48,544 bases of DNA from Calditrichaceae bacterium (GTDB lineage: Bacteria; Calditrichota; Calditrichia; RBG-13-44-9; J075), in assembly GCA_013360445.1 (NCBI GenBank), contig JABWBP010000074.1:1-48544 (forward strand), given 5' to 3'. Positions 8,063 through 16,650 of the stretch are shown here, piece after piece. How positions within the stretch are numbered: position 1 is the first letter of the stretch; each line of letters begins with the position of its first letter. The notes below the pieces were generated by a model that worked only from the letters and a program-made list of their open reading frames with translations, did no database searches and was not told the origin of the DNA. The position numbers were made by a program, and so were the translations under genes.

Positions 8063-8638
8063 TCACCCTCCGATCACGAGCCGCATCAGCGGGCGGGTTT
8101 CGGAGCGGCGGGCGCATTCCTGGAATCCCGCCTGGCGGAACGCGGAGGCCAGGCCGGTCCACACAAACGCGCCCGGCTGGGGCTTTTTCGGTTCTACCGG
8201 GTATCCCTCTACAATCTTTCCCCCTTGTTCGCGAACATAATCCACCGCCGCGCGCAGCAGCGCCAGCGATAATCCCTTGCGCCGGTAATTTTTGTGGATG
8301 AAAAAGCAGGTGATCGACCACACCGGCTGATCGTCGATGCGGGCGGAGACGCGAGAGCGCTCCAGCGCGGGAAATTTCTCCCGCGGGGCGACCGAGCACC
8401 AGCCCACCGGCTCATCCCCCAGGTAGGCGAGAATTCCCGGCGTCTCCCCGGATTCGATGAGCTTCTTCATCGCCTGGCGGTTCCCCTCTCCCTTTTGCCC
8501 GCTGAACTCCGCCCGCGCCAGCCGCCAAAACATACACCAGCAGCCTCCGCAAGCGCCGTTCTTGCCGAACAGTTTTTCAAAATCCCCCCGGTTATCCGCC
8601 CCCAGCGGGCGAAACAGGTAGTTCAGGTTCTCTTGCAT
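8063..8638 (-). CDS. GNAT-family N-acetyltransferase (CWCMxWR group)
   Basis: About 191 aa from ATG 8638. The N-terminal motif GACGGCWCMFWRLARAE marks a recognisable but functionally uncharacterised GNAT subgroup. The acetyl-CoA site is seen in ITCFFIHKNYRRKGLSLALLRAAVDYVREQG, followed by EGYPVEPKKPQPGAFVWTGLASAFRQAGF, as expected for GNAT beta4-alpha3 and the C-terminal part. The frame extends upstream to a TTG at 8692, but ATG 8638 begins the conserved part (MQENLNYLFRPL) and has a weak GGGAT upstream. Substrate unknown. Confidence 0.82.
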   Translation of the reverse strand: MQENLNYLFRPLGADNRGDFEKLFGKNGACGGCWCMFWRLARAEFSGQKGEGNRQAMKKLIESGETPGILAYLGDEPVGWCSVAPREKFPALERSRVSARIDDQPVWSITCFFIHKNYRRKGLSLALLRAAVDYVREQGGKIVEGYPVEPKKPQPGAFVWTGLASAFRQAGFQECARRSETRPLMRLVIGG

Positions 8639-8709
8639 GCTATCCCGCGCTTTGTAAGTACTATGGTGTACTTGTAGTGCTAGTTCTACCAACGGACACT
8701 CGATCTAAC

Positions 8710-8778
8710 CGCGAATTGACGCGAATAAACACTAATTTCGGCCGGTCTTGATCCTATAGTTATTCGCGTGTCAGGTTA
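8710..8778. repeat. Inverted word repeat (CGCGAAT type)
   Basis: CCGCGAATTGACGCGAATAA on the left faces TTATTCGCGTGTC on the right (8758-8772), giving a clear 12-13 bp inverted match. It is the same architecture as the other intergenic word repeats. No gene is seen between 8639 and 8847. Confidence 0.5.
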
Positions 8779-8791
8779 TGGTGTATGTTAA

Positions 8792-8842
8792 CGGAGTGCA
8801 AAATTTCAGTTTTGCAGTGCAAAGCTGAAGCTTTGCACTCCG
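8792..8842. repeat. Nested hairpin 3' of the helicase gene
   Basis: CGGAGTGCAAA (8792-8802) pairs perfectly with 8832-8842, and an inner alternative hairpin TGCAAAGC-TGAA-GCTTTGCA (8818-8837) competes with it. It lies just past the helicase stop codon on the minus strand and may end or protect that transcript; there is no T-run. Confidence 0.65.
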
Positions 8843-8847
8843 AACAC

Positions 8848-11800
8848 TCAAAACAATTTCAATTGCTTATCCCCGGGTTTCTCTTTGGGCGGCTTTTTGG
8901 CCCCCTGCATTTTCGTGTATTCTTTGAGGGCGGCTTCGATGTCGCTCAAAAAGCGGGAGGGCGGGTTTTGCTGCATCTCGCCGAACAGGAAACGTTTTTG
9001 GGCGTGGGTGAGGATCAGCTTTTCCTGCGCCCGGGTCATGCCCACGTAAAAGAGCCGCCGCTCTTCCTCCGCGTCGGTGGGTTTGTCTTTTCGCCGGTAG
9101 GGAATCAAACCCTCTTCGCAGCCGATGATGAACACCACCGGAAATTCCAGCCCCTTGGAAGCGTGCAGGGTCAGCAGGGCCACCCGGTCGGCGCGGGGAT
9201 CGTATTCATCGGTCTCTCTTTGCAGGGCGGTGGACTCCAGGAAATCCCCCAGGCGGTTGCCGAAGGGCTGCGCTCGCTGCGCCAGCTTTTGCAGAAGCTC
9301 CGCCCGTTTTGCCGCGGCTTTTTCCCCCCGGCTTTCGGAAATGAAGCGTTCGATGCGCTCGAGCAGTTCCGTAACCGGCAAGTTCTCTGCCGCCCCGCTC
9401 AATTCCAACAGCGCCGGCCGCAGTTGCGGGGAAATTTTCTGCAAATGAAAAACCGCACCGGGATGGTGAATCAGCCAGAGGCAGGCGAGCAGCTCGCGAA
9501 CCTCCTTGCGCCGGTAAAAAGGGGTCTGCCCCGCGGTCTGGTAGGGAATCCCGGAACGCTGGAACGCTTCTTCCAAAAAGTAACCCAGCGCGCCGATCCG
9601 GTAGAGCACCGCAAAATCGGAAAAAGAGCGCCCGGCGGCGTCTTCCTCATCCCCGTCCACCCGCCCGGAGTCCAGGGAAAAATAACTGACGCCCCCCACC
9701 ATGCGCTCCACCTGGTGCACCACGTATTCCGCCTCCGCCTTGTGAGTGGGGGCCTGGTAAATTTCCAGCCGGGTTTTGCTGATGATATCGGACCAGAGGT
9801 CGATCTCCCCTTTTTCGGCTTTTTTGGCGATCACCTGGCGGGAAGCCTCTAAAATGTTCCGGGTAGAGCGGTAGTTGCGGGTAAGGGTAATGGCGCGGGC
9901 GGCGGGATAATCTTCCCGGAATTTCAAAAAATACTCCCGGTTGGCTCCCCGGAATCCATAAATCGCCTGGTCCGGGTCGCCGATAACGCAAAGGTTGGTT
10001 TCCGGCCCCGCTAACAGCCGCAGCAGGCGGTACTGGGCGTAGTTGATGTCCTGGTACTCATCCACGGAAATCCAGCGGTAGCGTTGGCGGTATTTTTCGA
10101 GGATTTCCGGGAAGGATTCGAATAAGCGGATCGGCTGCATGATCAGGCCGTCGTAATCCACGGCGTGGTGGGCGCGCAGGGCGGATTCATACTCCCGGTA
10201 AACCTCTGCAAACCGGGGTTCCGGCGCGGAGCGGGCCTCGCGGGGCGGGTAGAGGCTCTCCACCAGGGGCGATTCCGGGGCGATCAGCTTGTTCTTCACC
10301 GCGGAAATGTATTCCAAAAATTGCCCGATATCATCTTCGGCCAGGCCGGGATATTTTTCTTTCAACAGCGAATGCCGGTCTTCCTCTCCTAAGATGGTAA
10401 ACCGCCCCGGGATGCCCAACGCTTCTCCCTCCGCCCGCAAGATCAGCGCTCCAAAAGCGTGGAAAGTCTTGACGGTTACCCGTTTCGCAACCGCAGGGCT
10501 TAGCAGATTCGCCAGCCGCCCGGCCATTTCCTCCGCGGCCTTGTTGGTAAAGGTGACGGCGAGGATATTTTCCGGCGCAACCCCTTTTTCGGAGACCAGG
10601 CAGGCGATGCGGTGGGTGAGGGTGCGGGTTTTCCCGGTTCCCGGCCCGGCCAGGATGATCAGCGGGGCGTCGGTGCACAACACCGCTTCCCGCTGCTCGG
10701 GGTTGAGGCCCTCGAACAGGGGATTCTGTAAGCCCGCCGGGAGCGAAGCTTTACCGGCATCCGCTCCCCCGGGAGCAAAGGGATTGGCGCGGTACTGCGC
10801 CGCGGCTTCCGGCTCGGAAACCCGCGGCTGCGGCGGAGCGGGGGGCGGCGGTTGGGGAGAATCCGGAGCCTCCCCGTCCGCCTGCGCTGGCGGCGCTGAA
10901 GTAAATAAATCCGGTTTCGGGGCGCTGTTTGAGCGGGTGGCTTCCGGCTCCACTTCCGGTTTGCCCTGCCGGGATGTTTTCGCTCCGAACAAATCCAACT
11001 GCGCGGCAAAAATCTCTTTTTCACCCTCCTCGAACAGTTTGATGGTTCCGTATTCCCCGTCATAGCCCGCGGCCAACTGCACCTCTCCCGCCCGCACCCG
11101 GCGAATTCCTTCCGCCAGGCGGGTTCCGGCGATCTTTTCCAGGGCCTCCAGGGGCGCATCCTGCAGGATGAACAGTTCCGAACCGAGGCGCGCCAGCAGT
11201 TGCTCGTAGCCCTGCGCCACCCGGTTGGAAGCGGCGCCCACCCCGTACACCTCTCCTAACACCTCCGGCAAAGGAATCAGGCTGGTGAAGGAGGGGCGGT
11301 TCGCCCCGGGGGGGTGGATTCCCACCGGGCGCTCCCCTTCCTTCCGGTCGGCCAGCAGCTCCACCCGGTGCATCACCCCCACGGTAACCGGTTTGCCGCA
11401 TTCCGGGCAAATCCCCCCGTGCTCGATAGTGGTTTTGGGGTTCCAGCGAACGCCGCACTTGCGATGCCCGTCGTAATGGTACTTGCCCTCTTCGGGGAAG
11501 AATTCGATGGTGCCGCCGAACTGTTGCGGATCGCTGCTCTTCAGGGCCGCGAAGATGGCCGGGTAGGATAATTCGCAGAGGAAAACGTTGGCTTCCCGGG
11601 CCAGTTTCTGGGGAGAATGGGCGTCGGAGTTGGAGACTAAGGTATAGCGATCCAGCGCAGACCAGCGCCAGTTCATGGGCGGATCGGAAGAAAGCCCGGT
11701 TTCCAGCGCAAAAATATGGGGAGTGAGGTCTTCGAAGCACTCTTCGATGGAATCGAAGCCGGATTTGGAACCGAACAGGGAGAACCAGGGAGTCCAAACG

Positions 11801-12291
11801 TGGGCGGGGATGAAGTGCGCCTGCGCATCGGTTTGCAGCACGATCTCTAACAGATCCCGCGCATCCAGCCCTAAGATCGGGCGGCCGTCGGAGCGGATGT
11901 TGCCGATCTTTTCCAATTCCGCCTGCAACTTTTCCACCGCCGCAAAGGAGGGCAGGAAAACTACATTGTGGATTTTGCGCACCTTGTCGTTTTTCTTGTA
12001 GATGTTGCTGATCTCTCCCGCCAGCATAAAGCGCACCTCGCCCCGGCAGGCGGGGGGAACCTCTTTGCGCAGCGGCGCGGCGAATTCCTCTTTGAGGCGG
12101 AACAGACCCTCTTCTGCCGACTCTAATTTTTCCTTCATCTCTTGCAGCCAGCCGGGGTGGGCAATGTCCCCGCTGCCCACCACCTGCACGCCCTTGAGCT
12201 GCGCCCATTTGCTAAGCTGCTCGAAATTCAAATCCTTGCTGGTAGCGCGGGAGTAGTGGGAGTGGATGTGCAGATCGGCGACGAACTTCAT
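8848..12291 (-). CDS. PHP-domain/UvrD-type DNA helicase fusion
   Basis: 1147-aa fusion. Residues 1-~430 form a PHP metallo-phosphoesterase-like domain: DLHIHSHYS (H8, H10), GSGDIAHPGW (D42, H45) and LVSNSDAHSP. A zinc-ribbon-like CxxC segment (CPECGKPVTVGV) and a helix-hairpin-helix-like stretch come next. A Pro/Ala-rich linker (about 445-535) leads to a superfamily 1A helicase: Walker A GPGTGKT (K554), DEYQD at 744-748, VIGDPDQAIYGFRGAN, LTRNYRST, LHASKGLEFPVVFI and RRLFYVGMTRA. It should be an ATP-driven 3'-5' DNA translocase coupled to a possible nuclease/phosphatase. Two sliding-clamp-like motifs are present: QLDLF at 431-435 and QLKLF at the extreme C-terminus (1143-1147). PHP-UvrD fusions are known; their role is not well defined. 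Confidence 0.92.
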   Translation of the reverse strand: MKFVADLHIHSHYSRATSKDLNFEQLSKWAQLKGVQVVGSGDIAHPGWLQEMKEKLESAEEGLFRLKEEFAAPLRKEVPPACRGEVRFMLAGEISNIYKKNDKVRKIHNVVFLPSFAAVEKLQAELEKIGNIRSDGRPILGLDARDLLEIVLQTDAQAHFIPAHVWTPWFSLFGSKSGFDSIEECFEDLTPHIFALETGLSSDPPMNWRWSALDRYTLVSNSDAHSPQKLAREANVFLCELSYPAIFAALKSSDPQQFGGTIEFFPEEGKYHYDGHRKCGVRWNPKTTIEHGGICPECGKPVTVGVMHRVELLADRKEGERPVGIHPPGANRPSFTSLIPLPEVLGEVYGVGAASNRVAQGYEQLLARLGSELFILQDAPLEALEKIAGTRLAEGIRRVRAGEVQLAAGYDGEYGTIKLFEEGEKEIFAAQLDLFGAKTSRQGKPEVEPEATRSNSAPKPDLFTSAPPAQADGEAPDSPQPPPPAPPQPRVSEPEAAAQYRANPFAPGGADAGKASLPAGLQNPLFEGLNPEQREAVLCTDAPLIILAGPGTGKTRTLTHRIACLVSEKGVAPENILAVTFTNKAAEEMAGRLANLLSPAVAKRVTVKTFHAFGALILRAEGEALGIPGRFTILGEEDRHSLLKEKYPGLAEDDIGQFLEYISAVKNKLIAPESPLVESLYPPREARSAPEPRFAEVYREYESALRAHHAVDYDGLIMQPIRLFESFPEILEKYRQRYRWISVDEYQDINYAQYRLLRLLAGPETNLCVIGDPDQAIYGFRGANREYFLKFREDYPAARAITLTRNYRSTRNILEASRQVIAKKAEKGEIDLWSDIISKTRLEIYQAPTHKAEAEYVVHQVERMVGGVSYFSLDSGRVDGDEEDAAGRSFSDFAVLYRIGALGYFLEEAFQRSGIPYQTAGQTPFYRRKEVRELLACLWLIHHPGAVFHLQKISPQLRPALLELSGAAENLPVTELLERIERFISESRGEKAAAKRAELLQKLAQRAQPFGNRLGDFLESTALQRETDEYDPRADRVALLTLHASKGLEFPVVFIIGCEEGLIPYRRKDKPTDAEEERRLFYVGMTRAQEKLILTHAQKRFLFGEMQQNPPSRFLSDIEAALKEYTKMQGAKKPPKEKPGDKQLKLF

Positions 12292-12327
12292 GCGGCGTTC
12301 CTCCGCGGGAGATGGTTGTTAGCAAAG

Positions 12328-12448
12328 CGCAGGGCGCAAAGAGCATAGCGCATAGGGCATGGTGCAAAGTGGAAAACGCAGGAGCAGCGGGCCTGGATGA
12401 AGGTGAAAAGCGACTTTCCTCCCTACGCTCTGCGCCATGCGCCCTGCG
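12328..12448. repeat. Inverted word repeat (GCGCAGGGC type)
   Basis: The left arm begins CGCAGGGCGCA and continues with GCATAGCGCATAGGG. The right arm (12421-12448) reads the near reverse complement, CCCTACGCTCTG followed by CGCCATGCGCCCTGCG. About 60 bases separate the arms. No gene is visible in 12292-12586. Confidence 0.65.
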
Positions 12449-12586
12449 TAGCAAGATAACGCCGCAGAACCGTTTCCGCAAGCGGCGGGGGAGATAAATT
12501 TTGTTGAAAGTTTCTTGATTAAGAAATTTGCTTCTTTATGAAAAAACATTAACTTCGGGCAGGTGAACTAAGCAAAGGAGATTTAT

Positions 12587-13015
12587 ATGAACATTGATGA
12601 ACAAATCAAAGAGTATATTGCCACTCAACCTGAACCAAAACGCAGCGACATGCAAGAGTTGCACCGCATCATTCTGAAGTTGATGCCAAAATGTAAATTG
12701 TGGTTCTTAGATGGCAAAGACGAGAAAGGTAAAACTGTTTCTAACCCTAATATAGGATATGGAGTTCAGACTATAAAATATGCCGATGGAAAAACCAGGG
12801 AGTTTTATCAAATTGGTATTAGTGCAAACACAACAGGGATCTCTGTCTATATTTTTGGAATAAAAGATAAGAAATACTTAGCCCAGACATATACAAAAGA
12901 ACTCGGGAAGGCAAGTGTAACGGGGTATTGTATTAAGTTCAAAACGCTAAAAGATATAAACATTGATATACTTGAAGCAGCATTACGATATGGGATTGAG
13001 CAGAGAAGCATCTAA
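12587..13015 (+). CDS. DUF1801-family protein, integron cassette gene
   Basis: 142 aa, matching the DUF1801/YdhG-like pattern: N-terminal EQIKEYIATQPEPKRSDMQELHRII, central IGYGVQTIKYADGKTREFYQIG, and C-terminal KASVTGYCIKFKTLKDIN. The fold is small alpha/beta and the function unknown. AAAGGAGATTTAT precedes the ATG. Base composition is clearly more AT-rich than the GC-rich genes on both sides. The stop codon TAA lies inside the R'' box of an attC site, the usual arrangement in integron gene cassettes, so the gene was probably acquired as a mobile cassette. Confidence 0.88.
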   Translation: MNIDEQIKEYIATQPEPKRSDMQELHRIILKLMPKCKLWFLDGKDEKGKTVSNPNIGYGVQTIKYADGKTREFYQIGISANTTGISVYIFGIKDKKYLAQTYTKELGKASVTGYCIKFKTLKDINIDILEAALRYGIEQRSI

Positions 13016-13070
13016 CATCAGTTTCGACCTGTCAATTTCTTCGAAATTGCAGGTCAAACCAGCGTTAGGC
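13011..13070 (+). other. Integron attC recombination site
   Basis: R'' TCTAAC (13011-13016) pairs with R' GTTAGGC (13064-13070). Inside, GTTT (13021-13024) pairs with AAAC (13056-13059), GACCTG (13026-13031) with CAGGTC (13050-13055), and CAATTTC (13033-13039) with GAAATTG (13043-13049) around loop TTC. C13025 and T13032 are unpaired on one arm only, matching the extrahelical bases that orient IntI recombination. The unpaired central spacers are ATCA and CAGC. All structural parts of an attC are present. Confidence 0.9.
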
Positions 13071-13144
13071 CACTTGAGCCTTGATTGTCACCCTGACATT
13101 TGTAGTCTGGTAATGATGTGAGATTAGAAAAAGTTGGTGAAACC

Positions 13145-13660
13145 ATGAATCGTGATAAAGAATACGGAACTCCTAATCCTAAAGCGCCGCCGGAACTCTC
13201 TCAGTTCGCCTTCATCATTGGCAAATGGCGTTGTGACGCACGAGTGAAGGGAGAAGATGGGGCGTGGCAGCCATACCAGGCAACCTGGGTTGGTCGCTAC
13301 ATCTTAGATGGCCACGTGATCGCTGATGAGTATCGAATGACGAATCAAGCAGGCGAGCTGATCGTCCATGGAATGAACTTCCGCTCCTACAGCGTCGAAA
13401 GGAAGACCTGGGTCATGAGATGGCTCAACGCCACAGGCTCTTTCTGGCTGGAGTTGGGGCCTGAAAAGCTCGGCGGCGTTCGTGTAGCCCCCAAGACCAT
13501 TACTTTCAATTTCATCGACACGTTCGCCCCGGATGCCCTTACACGGGTTACCTTTTCGAACATAACAGAAAACCACTTTACCTGGAGTGGAGAAAGGTCT
13601 CTCGACCAAGGGAAGACCTGGGCTGAATCCATGGTCATTGAGGCTCATCGCACCCAATGA
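13145..13660 (+). CDS. DUF1579-like beta-barrel protein, probable second cassette gene
   Basis: 171 aa from ATG 13145. The pattern FIIGKWRCDARVK, RYILDGHVIADEYRM, NFRSYSVERKTWVMRWLNATGSFWLELG and ERSLDQGKTWAES resembles DUF1579 and related lipocalin-like proteins of unknown function. It begins about 75 bases after the attC site and its stop codon is 4 bases before a GCCTAAC box, as expected for a cassette gene. The frame opens upstream to a GTG at 13118; ATG 13145 gives the more natural N-terminus, with GGTGA as weak ribosome-binding site. Its base composition is intermediate. Confidence 0.82.
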   Translation: MNRDKEYGTPNPKAPPELSQFAFIIGKWRCDARVKGEDGAWQPYQATWVGRYILDGHVIADEYRMTNQAGELIVHGMNFRSYSVERKTWVMRWLNATGSFWLELGPEKLGGVRVAPKTITFNFIDTFAPDALTRVTFSNITENHFTWSGERSLDQGKTWAESMVIEAHRTQ

Positions 13661-13664
13661 TGCC

Positions 13665-13700
13665 GCCTAACAACCGCCCCCACCGGCAATGCCGAAACGC
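13665..13700 (+). other. Probable decayed or truncated attC site
   Basis: GCCTAAC (13665-13671) fits the R'' consensus RYYYAAC and sits just past the stop codon. A small hairpin CGGCA-A-TGCCG follows. No matching R' (GTTRRRY) is found in the next ~100 bases, so the right half seems lost. Confidence 0.45.
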
Positions 13701-13788
13701 AGTTCTCAGGGTTTCTTTCCATGGTGCATTATTTTCAGTCAGTATTCATTAACGAGCATGGCGTATTAAAAATTCCGGAAACTTCCCT

Positions 13789-15072
13789 ATGGGATACAGA
13801 TCCAAAATGGCCGGAACGGCAGTATGGTTAAGGCTCATATTTTTCGTCGCTCTCCTTCGATCCCCTCTCATGTATGCCGGGGATTACACCCATGTCGATC
13901 AATACGTATTGAATCTTTCCCGGGCCGGTGAAGAGGATCTTCTTAAATTGACCCATACATTGGTAAGCCCTTTCAAAGCGGATTCGGAAAAAGTTCGCGC
14001 CGTCTATCGCTGGATTGCTGCGAATATTGAGTACGATATTCAAGCCTACCAGGAGAGAAGGCCGGTATCCTCAAAGCCGGAAGATGTTTTGAAAAAACGC
14101 CGCTCTGTGTGCGGGGGATATGCAGCTCTTTTCAAAGAAATGATTTCCCTTGCCGGGTTAGAAGCGGAAATTGTAACCGGTTATTCCAAAGGATATGGGT
14201 ATGAATTCGGGAGCGTATTTGCAGAGCATAATTTACACGCCTGGAATGCGGTCAGAATTGCTGACCGGTGGCGCTTATTGGACCCTACCTGGGGAGCCGG
14301 GCATATAGATGAGAATAGCCGCTTTGTTCGTTCATTTAACGATTACTACTTTTTGACCCCGCCGGAAGAATTGATCCTCACCCATTATCCCCATGAAACT
14401 CGCTGGCAGTTGCTCGATCCTAAAAAAACCAAAAAAGAGTTCGAGGAGTTTGTCTATCTCAGGCCGGCGTTCTTTAAATACGGTATGAAAATCATCAGCC
14501 ATCCCACACTCAGGATCACTGCGCAAGACTCTTTGAAAGTGATCCTGGCGGCTTCCCGAAGCGCCCGGTTCGTCAGCCGGCTTCAATATGGGGAGAACAC
14601 TCTCGACGGGATGCTAACCTTCACCCAGCGAAAAGGGGATAGCGTAGAAGTTTATGCGGTATTCCCCCTGGCGGCATCCTATACCCTGCGTTTATTCGCC
14701 AACGACTCCCGGGAATCCGCAAAATACGAATGGGCGTTGGACTACCAGGTCGATGCAAAGGTCAGCCATGCAGCCACGGTGGGGTTCCCGGAAAAATATT
14801 TGTCGTTTGACGTGTATAATGCTTATCTGTATGCGCCATTCAATCGGTTTCTGAACCCCGGGAGCGCGGTTTATTTCAAAATGAGCATCCCGAAGGCGGA
14901 AGAAGCAGCGCTGATTTTTGAAGACACCTTCACTTTCTTGAAGAAAAACGGGCACTACTTCGAAGGGGAGCCGGTAATCCCGGAGGGAGAGTTTTACCTG
15001 GGCGCAAAACTGCCCGGCAGTAACTATTACCACTATTTGTTGAAATATGACGGCTGGAAGCAGGGGCAGTGA
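13789..15072 (+). CDS. Secreted transglutaminase-like (KY-type) protein
   Basis: 427 aa. A hydrophobic stretch (about residues 12-28, WLRLIFFVALLRSPLMYA) should be a signal peptide. The transglutaminase-like core shows catalytic Cys in SVCGGYAALFKEM (about 105), His in HNLHAWNAV (about 146) and Asp in LLDPTWGAG (about 161), as in the KY/kyphoscoliosis-peptidase group, which have protease or cross-linking folds. The C-terminal ~230 residues look beta-rich and contain no recognised domain. ATG 13807 is an alternative start. It is followed by a strong terminator and is convergent with a lipoprotein gene. Confidence 0.87.
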   Translation: MGYRSKMAGTAVWLRLIFFVALLRSPLMYAGDYTHVDQYVLNLSRAGEEDLLKLTHTLVSPFKADSEKVRAVYRWIAANIEYDIQAYQERRPVSSKPEDVLKKRRSVCGGYAALFKEMISLAGLEAEIVTGYSKGYGYEFGSVFAEHNLHAWNAVRIADRWRLLDPTWGAGHIDENSRFVRSFNDYYFLTPPEELILTHYPHETRWQLLDPKKTKKEFEEFVYLRPAFFKYGMKIISHPTLRITAQDSLKVILAASRSARFVSRLQYGENTLDGMLTFTQRKGDSVEVYAVFPLAASYTLRLFANDSRESAKYEWALDYQVDAKVSHAATVGFPEKYLSFDVYNAYLYAPFNRFLNPGSAVYFKMSIPKAEEAALIFEDTFTFLKKNGHYFEGEPVIPEGEFYLGAKLPGSNYYHYLLKYDGWKQGQ

Positions 15073-15076
15073 GTTG

Positions 15077-15098
15077 AGGAGGCGGCCGGCCTCCTTTT
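15077..15098 (+). terminator. Rho-independent terminator
   Basis: AGGAGGC (15077-15083) pairs perfectly with GCCTCCT (15089-15095) around loop GGCCG and is followed by TTT. It lies 4 bases after the transglutaminase-like gene. Confidence 0.8.
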
Positions 15099-15260
15099 CA
15101 TCTATGTGGGCGTCGCCGATCTGCCCCGCGCCGAAACCCAACACCGGTACCGGTAAACCGCTGTGGCCGAAAGCTCTGGTTTCCATACGCGGCGATTGTA
15201 CCAAACCCGGCGCTAAAAAACAACCCTTTTCTCCCCTGCCGTCCTGCGCGCGGGAAGTAT

Positions 15261-15854
15261 TCAGGGCCTGCCCATGGTTTGGGTGTTCAGTTCCGCTTTG
15301 TGAATTTCCTCCGCCGGCACCAGCAGGAAGTTGTTGGTATAATGATCCAGGCAAAGATATTTCTTAGTTCCGGATTTGATATAGCGGCCCCCGGAGCCGC
15401 TTTCCGTTTTCAGCCGGTATCTCCCCCCGGAATCGGGGCTGAACTCTAAGGTGAGCGTATTGCCCGGCCCCTGGAATTGCACCCGGAGCAACCTTTTTCT
15501 CCCCCCAAAACTACCTTTTTCACTCCCATTTAAAACTTTCCCGGGAATATTGGACTGAAGAACCAGCCGGCCATAGCTCTGGTTCGTCCGCAGGTTGATA
15601 CCCTGCCCCGGGATGATTTCTTTGCCCCTTTTGGTATCTCCATCCTGCAGCACCAGGGGGTCTGCCAGGTAAATCGGAATCTGCTGTAACTCCGTTGATG
15701 AAATTCCATATTCGTCGATCATTTGTTGGGTGAGTATAACCTTCGGAAAGACCGTAGGTTTGATAGGGGAGGGACAAGAAGAAAGGATTATCGCCATCCC
15801 TGCCAACGCTGCCAACTTCCCTTTGTGCAAGAAAACGGTTGAAAAGATTTCCAT
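15261..15854 (-). CDS. Putative lipoprotein of unknown function
   Basis: 197 aa from ATG 15854, chosen because GGAGGTGGCT lies immediately upstream; a longer frame starts at 15881. The N-terminus has a positively charged start, a hydrophobic core and a lipobox ending LSSC, so it should be lipid-anchored after signal peptidase II cleavage. The rest is rich in short beta-prone segments (GINLRTNQSYGRLVL, LLRVQFQGPGNTLTLEF, GRYRLKTESGSGGRYIK). I do not recognise a family. Confidence 0.72.
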   Translation of the reverse strand: MEIFSTVFLHKGKLAALAGMAIILSSCPSPIKPTVFPKVILTQQMIDEYGISSTELQQIPIYLADPLVLQDGDTKRGKEIIPGQGINLRTNQSYGRLVLQSNIPGKVLNGSEKGSFGGRKRLLRVQFQGPGNTLTLEFSPDSGGRYRLKTESGSGGRYIKSGTKKYLCLDHYTNNFLLVPAEEIHKAELNTQTMGRP

Positions 15855-16230
15855 AGCCACCTCCAGAGTTGTATTGAGCATGGTTTCGAGGGGCGAAAGA
15901 CCATTCGCTCCCCCGGCGCAGCGTTCCTGCTTTCCGAATAACCCAATCCCTTAACCGCGAATCGAACTGCTCATCTATGAATCAAACGGCGCTGGCGCCG
16001 AAAACGCGCGTGAGCGCGCGCTATGCTCTGATCGTGAAACAATGGAGTGCGATGGCAAAAATTAACATTTTTTTTCATCTGTGGCAATACTTGCAAAATA
16101 AAAACCGCGCTTTCAAGCTCATCGCTGGCAGACGCATTATAAGTATTGAATTTTTTGAAGTTTTTGGGTATCTTTAGAGCGAATGAATGAGGATTGATTT
16201 TAAATTGAAATCGCCGGGAGATTTATACCG
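15855..16230 (+). promoter_or_regulatory. Intergenic region with a likely promoter for the GTPase cluster
   Basis: Divergent control region. TTGAAT (16146-16151) and TATCTT (16169-16174) are spaced by 17 bases and point toward the 16231 gene. Two GC hairpins (GGCGCTGGCGCC near 15991 and CGCGCGTGAGCGCG near 16007) lie further upstream. No gene is supported here. Confidence 0.4.
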
Positions 16231-16650
16231 ATGAGCAAGAATCCTTCTCTATCAAAAGACAATATCGGCCAGATACGGGATTTGATTTTTGGCGCGCAGA
16301 TGGACGAGTATCAACAGAAGTTCGAAACCCTGGAAAAAGAGATCGACCGGGTCCGGCAGCAAATGTCCGCATCTTTTGAAGAGTTGAAAAAGTCCCTGGA
16401 AAGTCTGAAGACGCAAAATGAGAATTCGCACCAAAAACTTTCCGAGCAGATCGGCGGTTCCGAAGCAAAGCTTGAAAAACATCTCCGGGCAACCGAACGG
16501 CAACTGATAGAGATGCTGGATCAATTGGGCTCCGAAACCATTACAAAACGGCAATTAGGGGATCTTTTCGCAGAAGTGGTTGCCCGGCTGCACGACGGCC
16601 ATGAAGTGGAGATACTCAAAGACCAAAGGGGAATTGTCAAAGATGAGTGA
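16231..16650 (+). CDS. Small coiled-coil protein, first gene of GTPase cluster
   Basis: 139 aa, hydrophilic, no signal peptide. Residues ~22-95 are strongly heptad-like (EYQQKFETLEKEIDRVRQQM, FEELKKSLESLKTQ, SEAKLEKHLRATERQL). The C-terminus (TKRQLGDLFAEVVARLHDG) is a separate amphipathic helix. No family recognised. It starts after GGGAGATTTATACC and its stop overlaps the next gene's ATG by 8 bases, implying translational coupling. It may be a structural partner of the next protein, which also begins with a coiled coil. Confidence 0.8.
   Translation: MSKNPSLSKDNIGQIRDLIFGAQMDEYQQKFETLEKEIDRVRQQMSASFEELKKSLESLKTQNENSHQKLSEQIGGSEAKLEKHLRATERQLIEMLDQLGSETITKRQLGDLFAEVVARLHDGHEVEILKDQRGIVKDE

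Noticed and set aside
8785-9852. 355-aa plus-strand open frame
   Set aside because: It is antisense to the conserved helicase motifs and its composition is that of a complement of a GC-rich gene.
11060-12208. 382-aa minus-strand open frame
   Set aside because: It is an alternative frame inside the PHP domain, Arg/Pro/Gly-rich and without any domain.
12313-12330. Upstream attC or attI boundary of the first cassette (GTTAGCA)
   Set aside because: The box fails the last consensus position and has no partner arm or fold around it.
16082-16095. Possible sigma-54 promoter (TGGCAATACTTGC)
   Set aside because: The GG and GC elements are two bases closer than the strict -24/-12 spacing.
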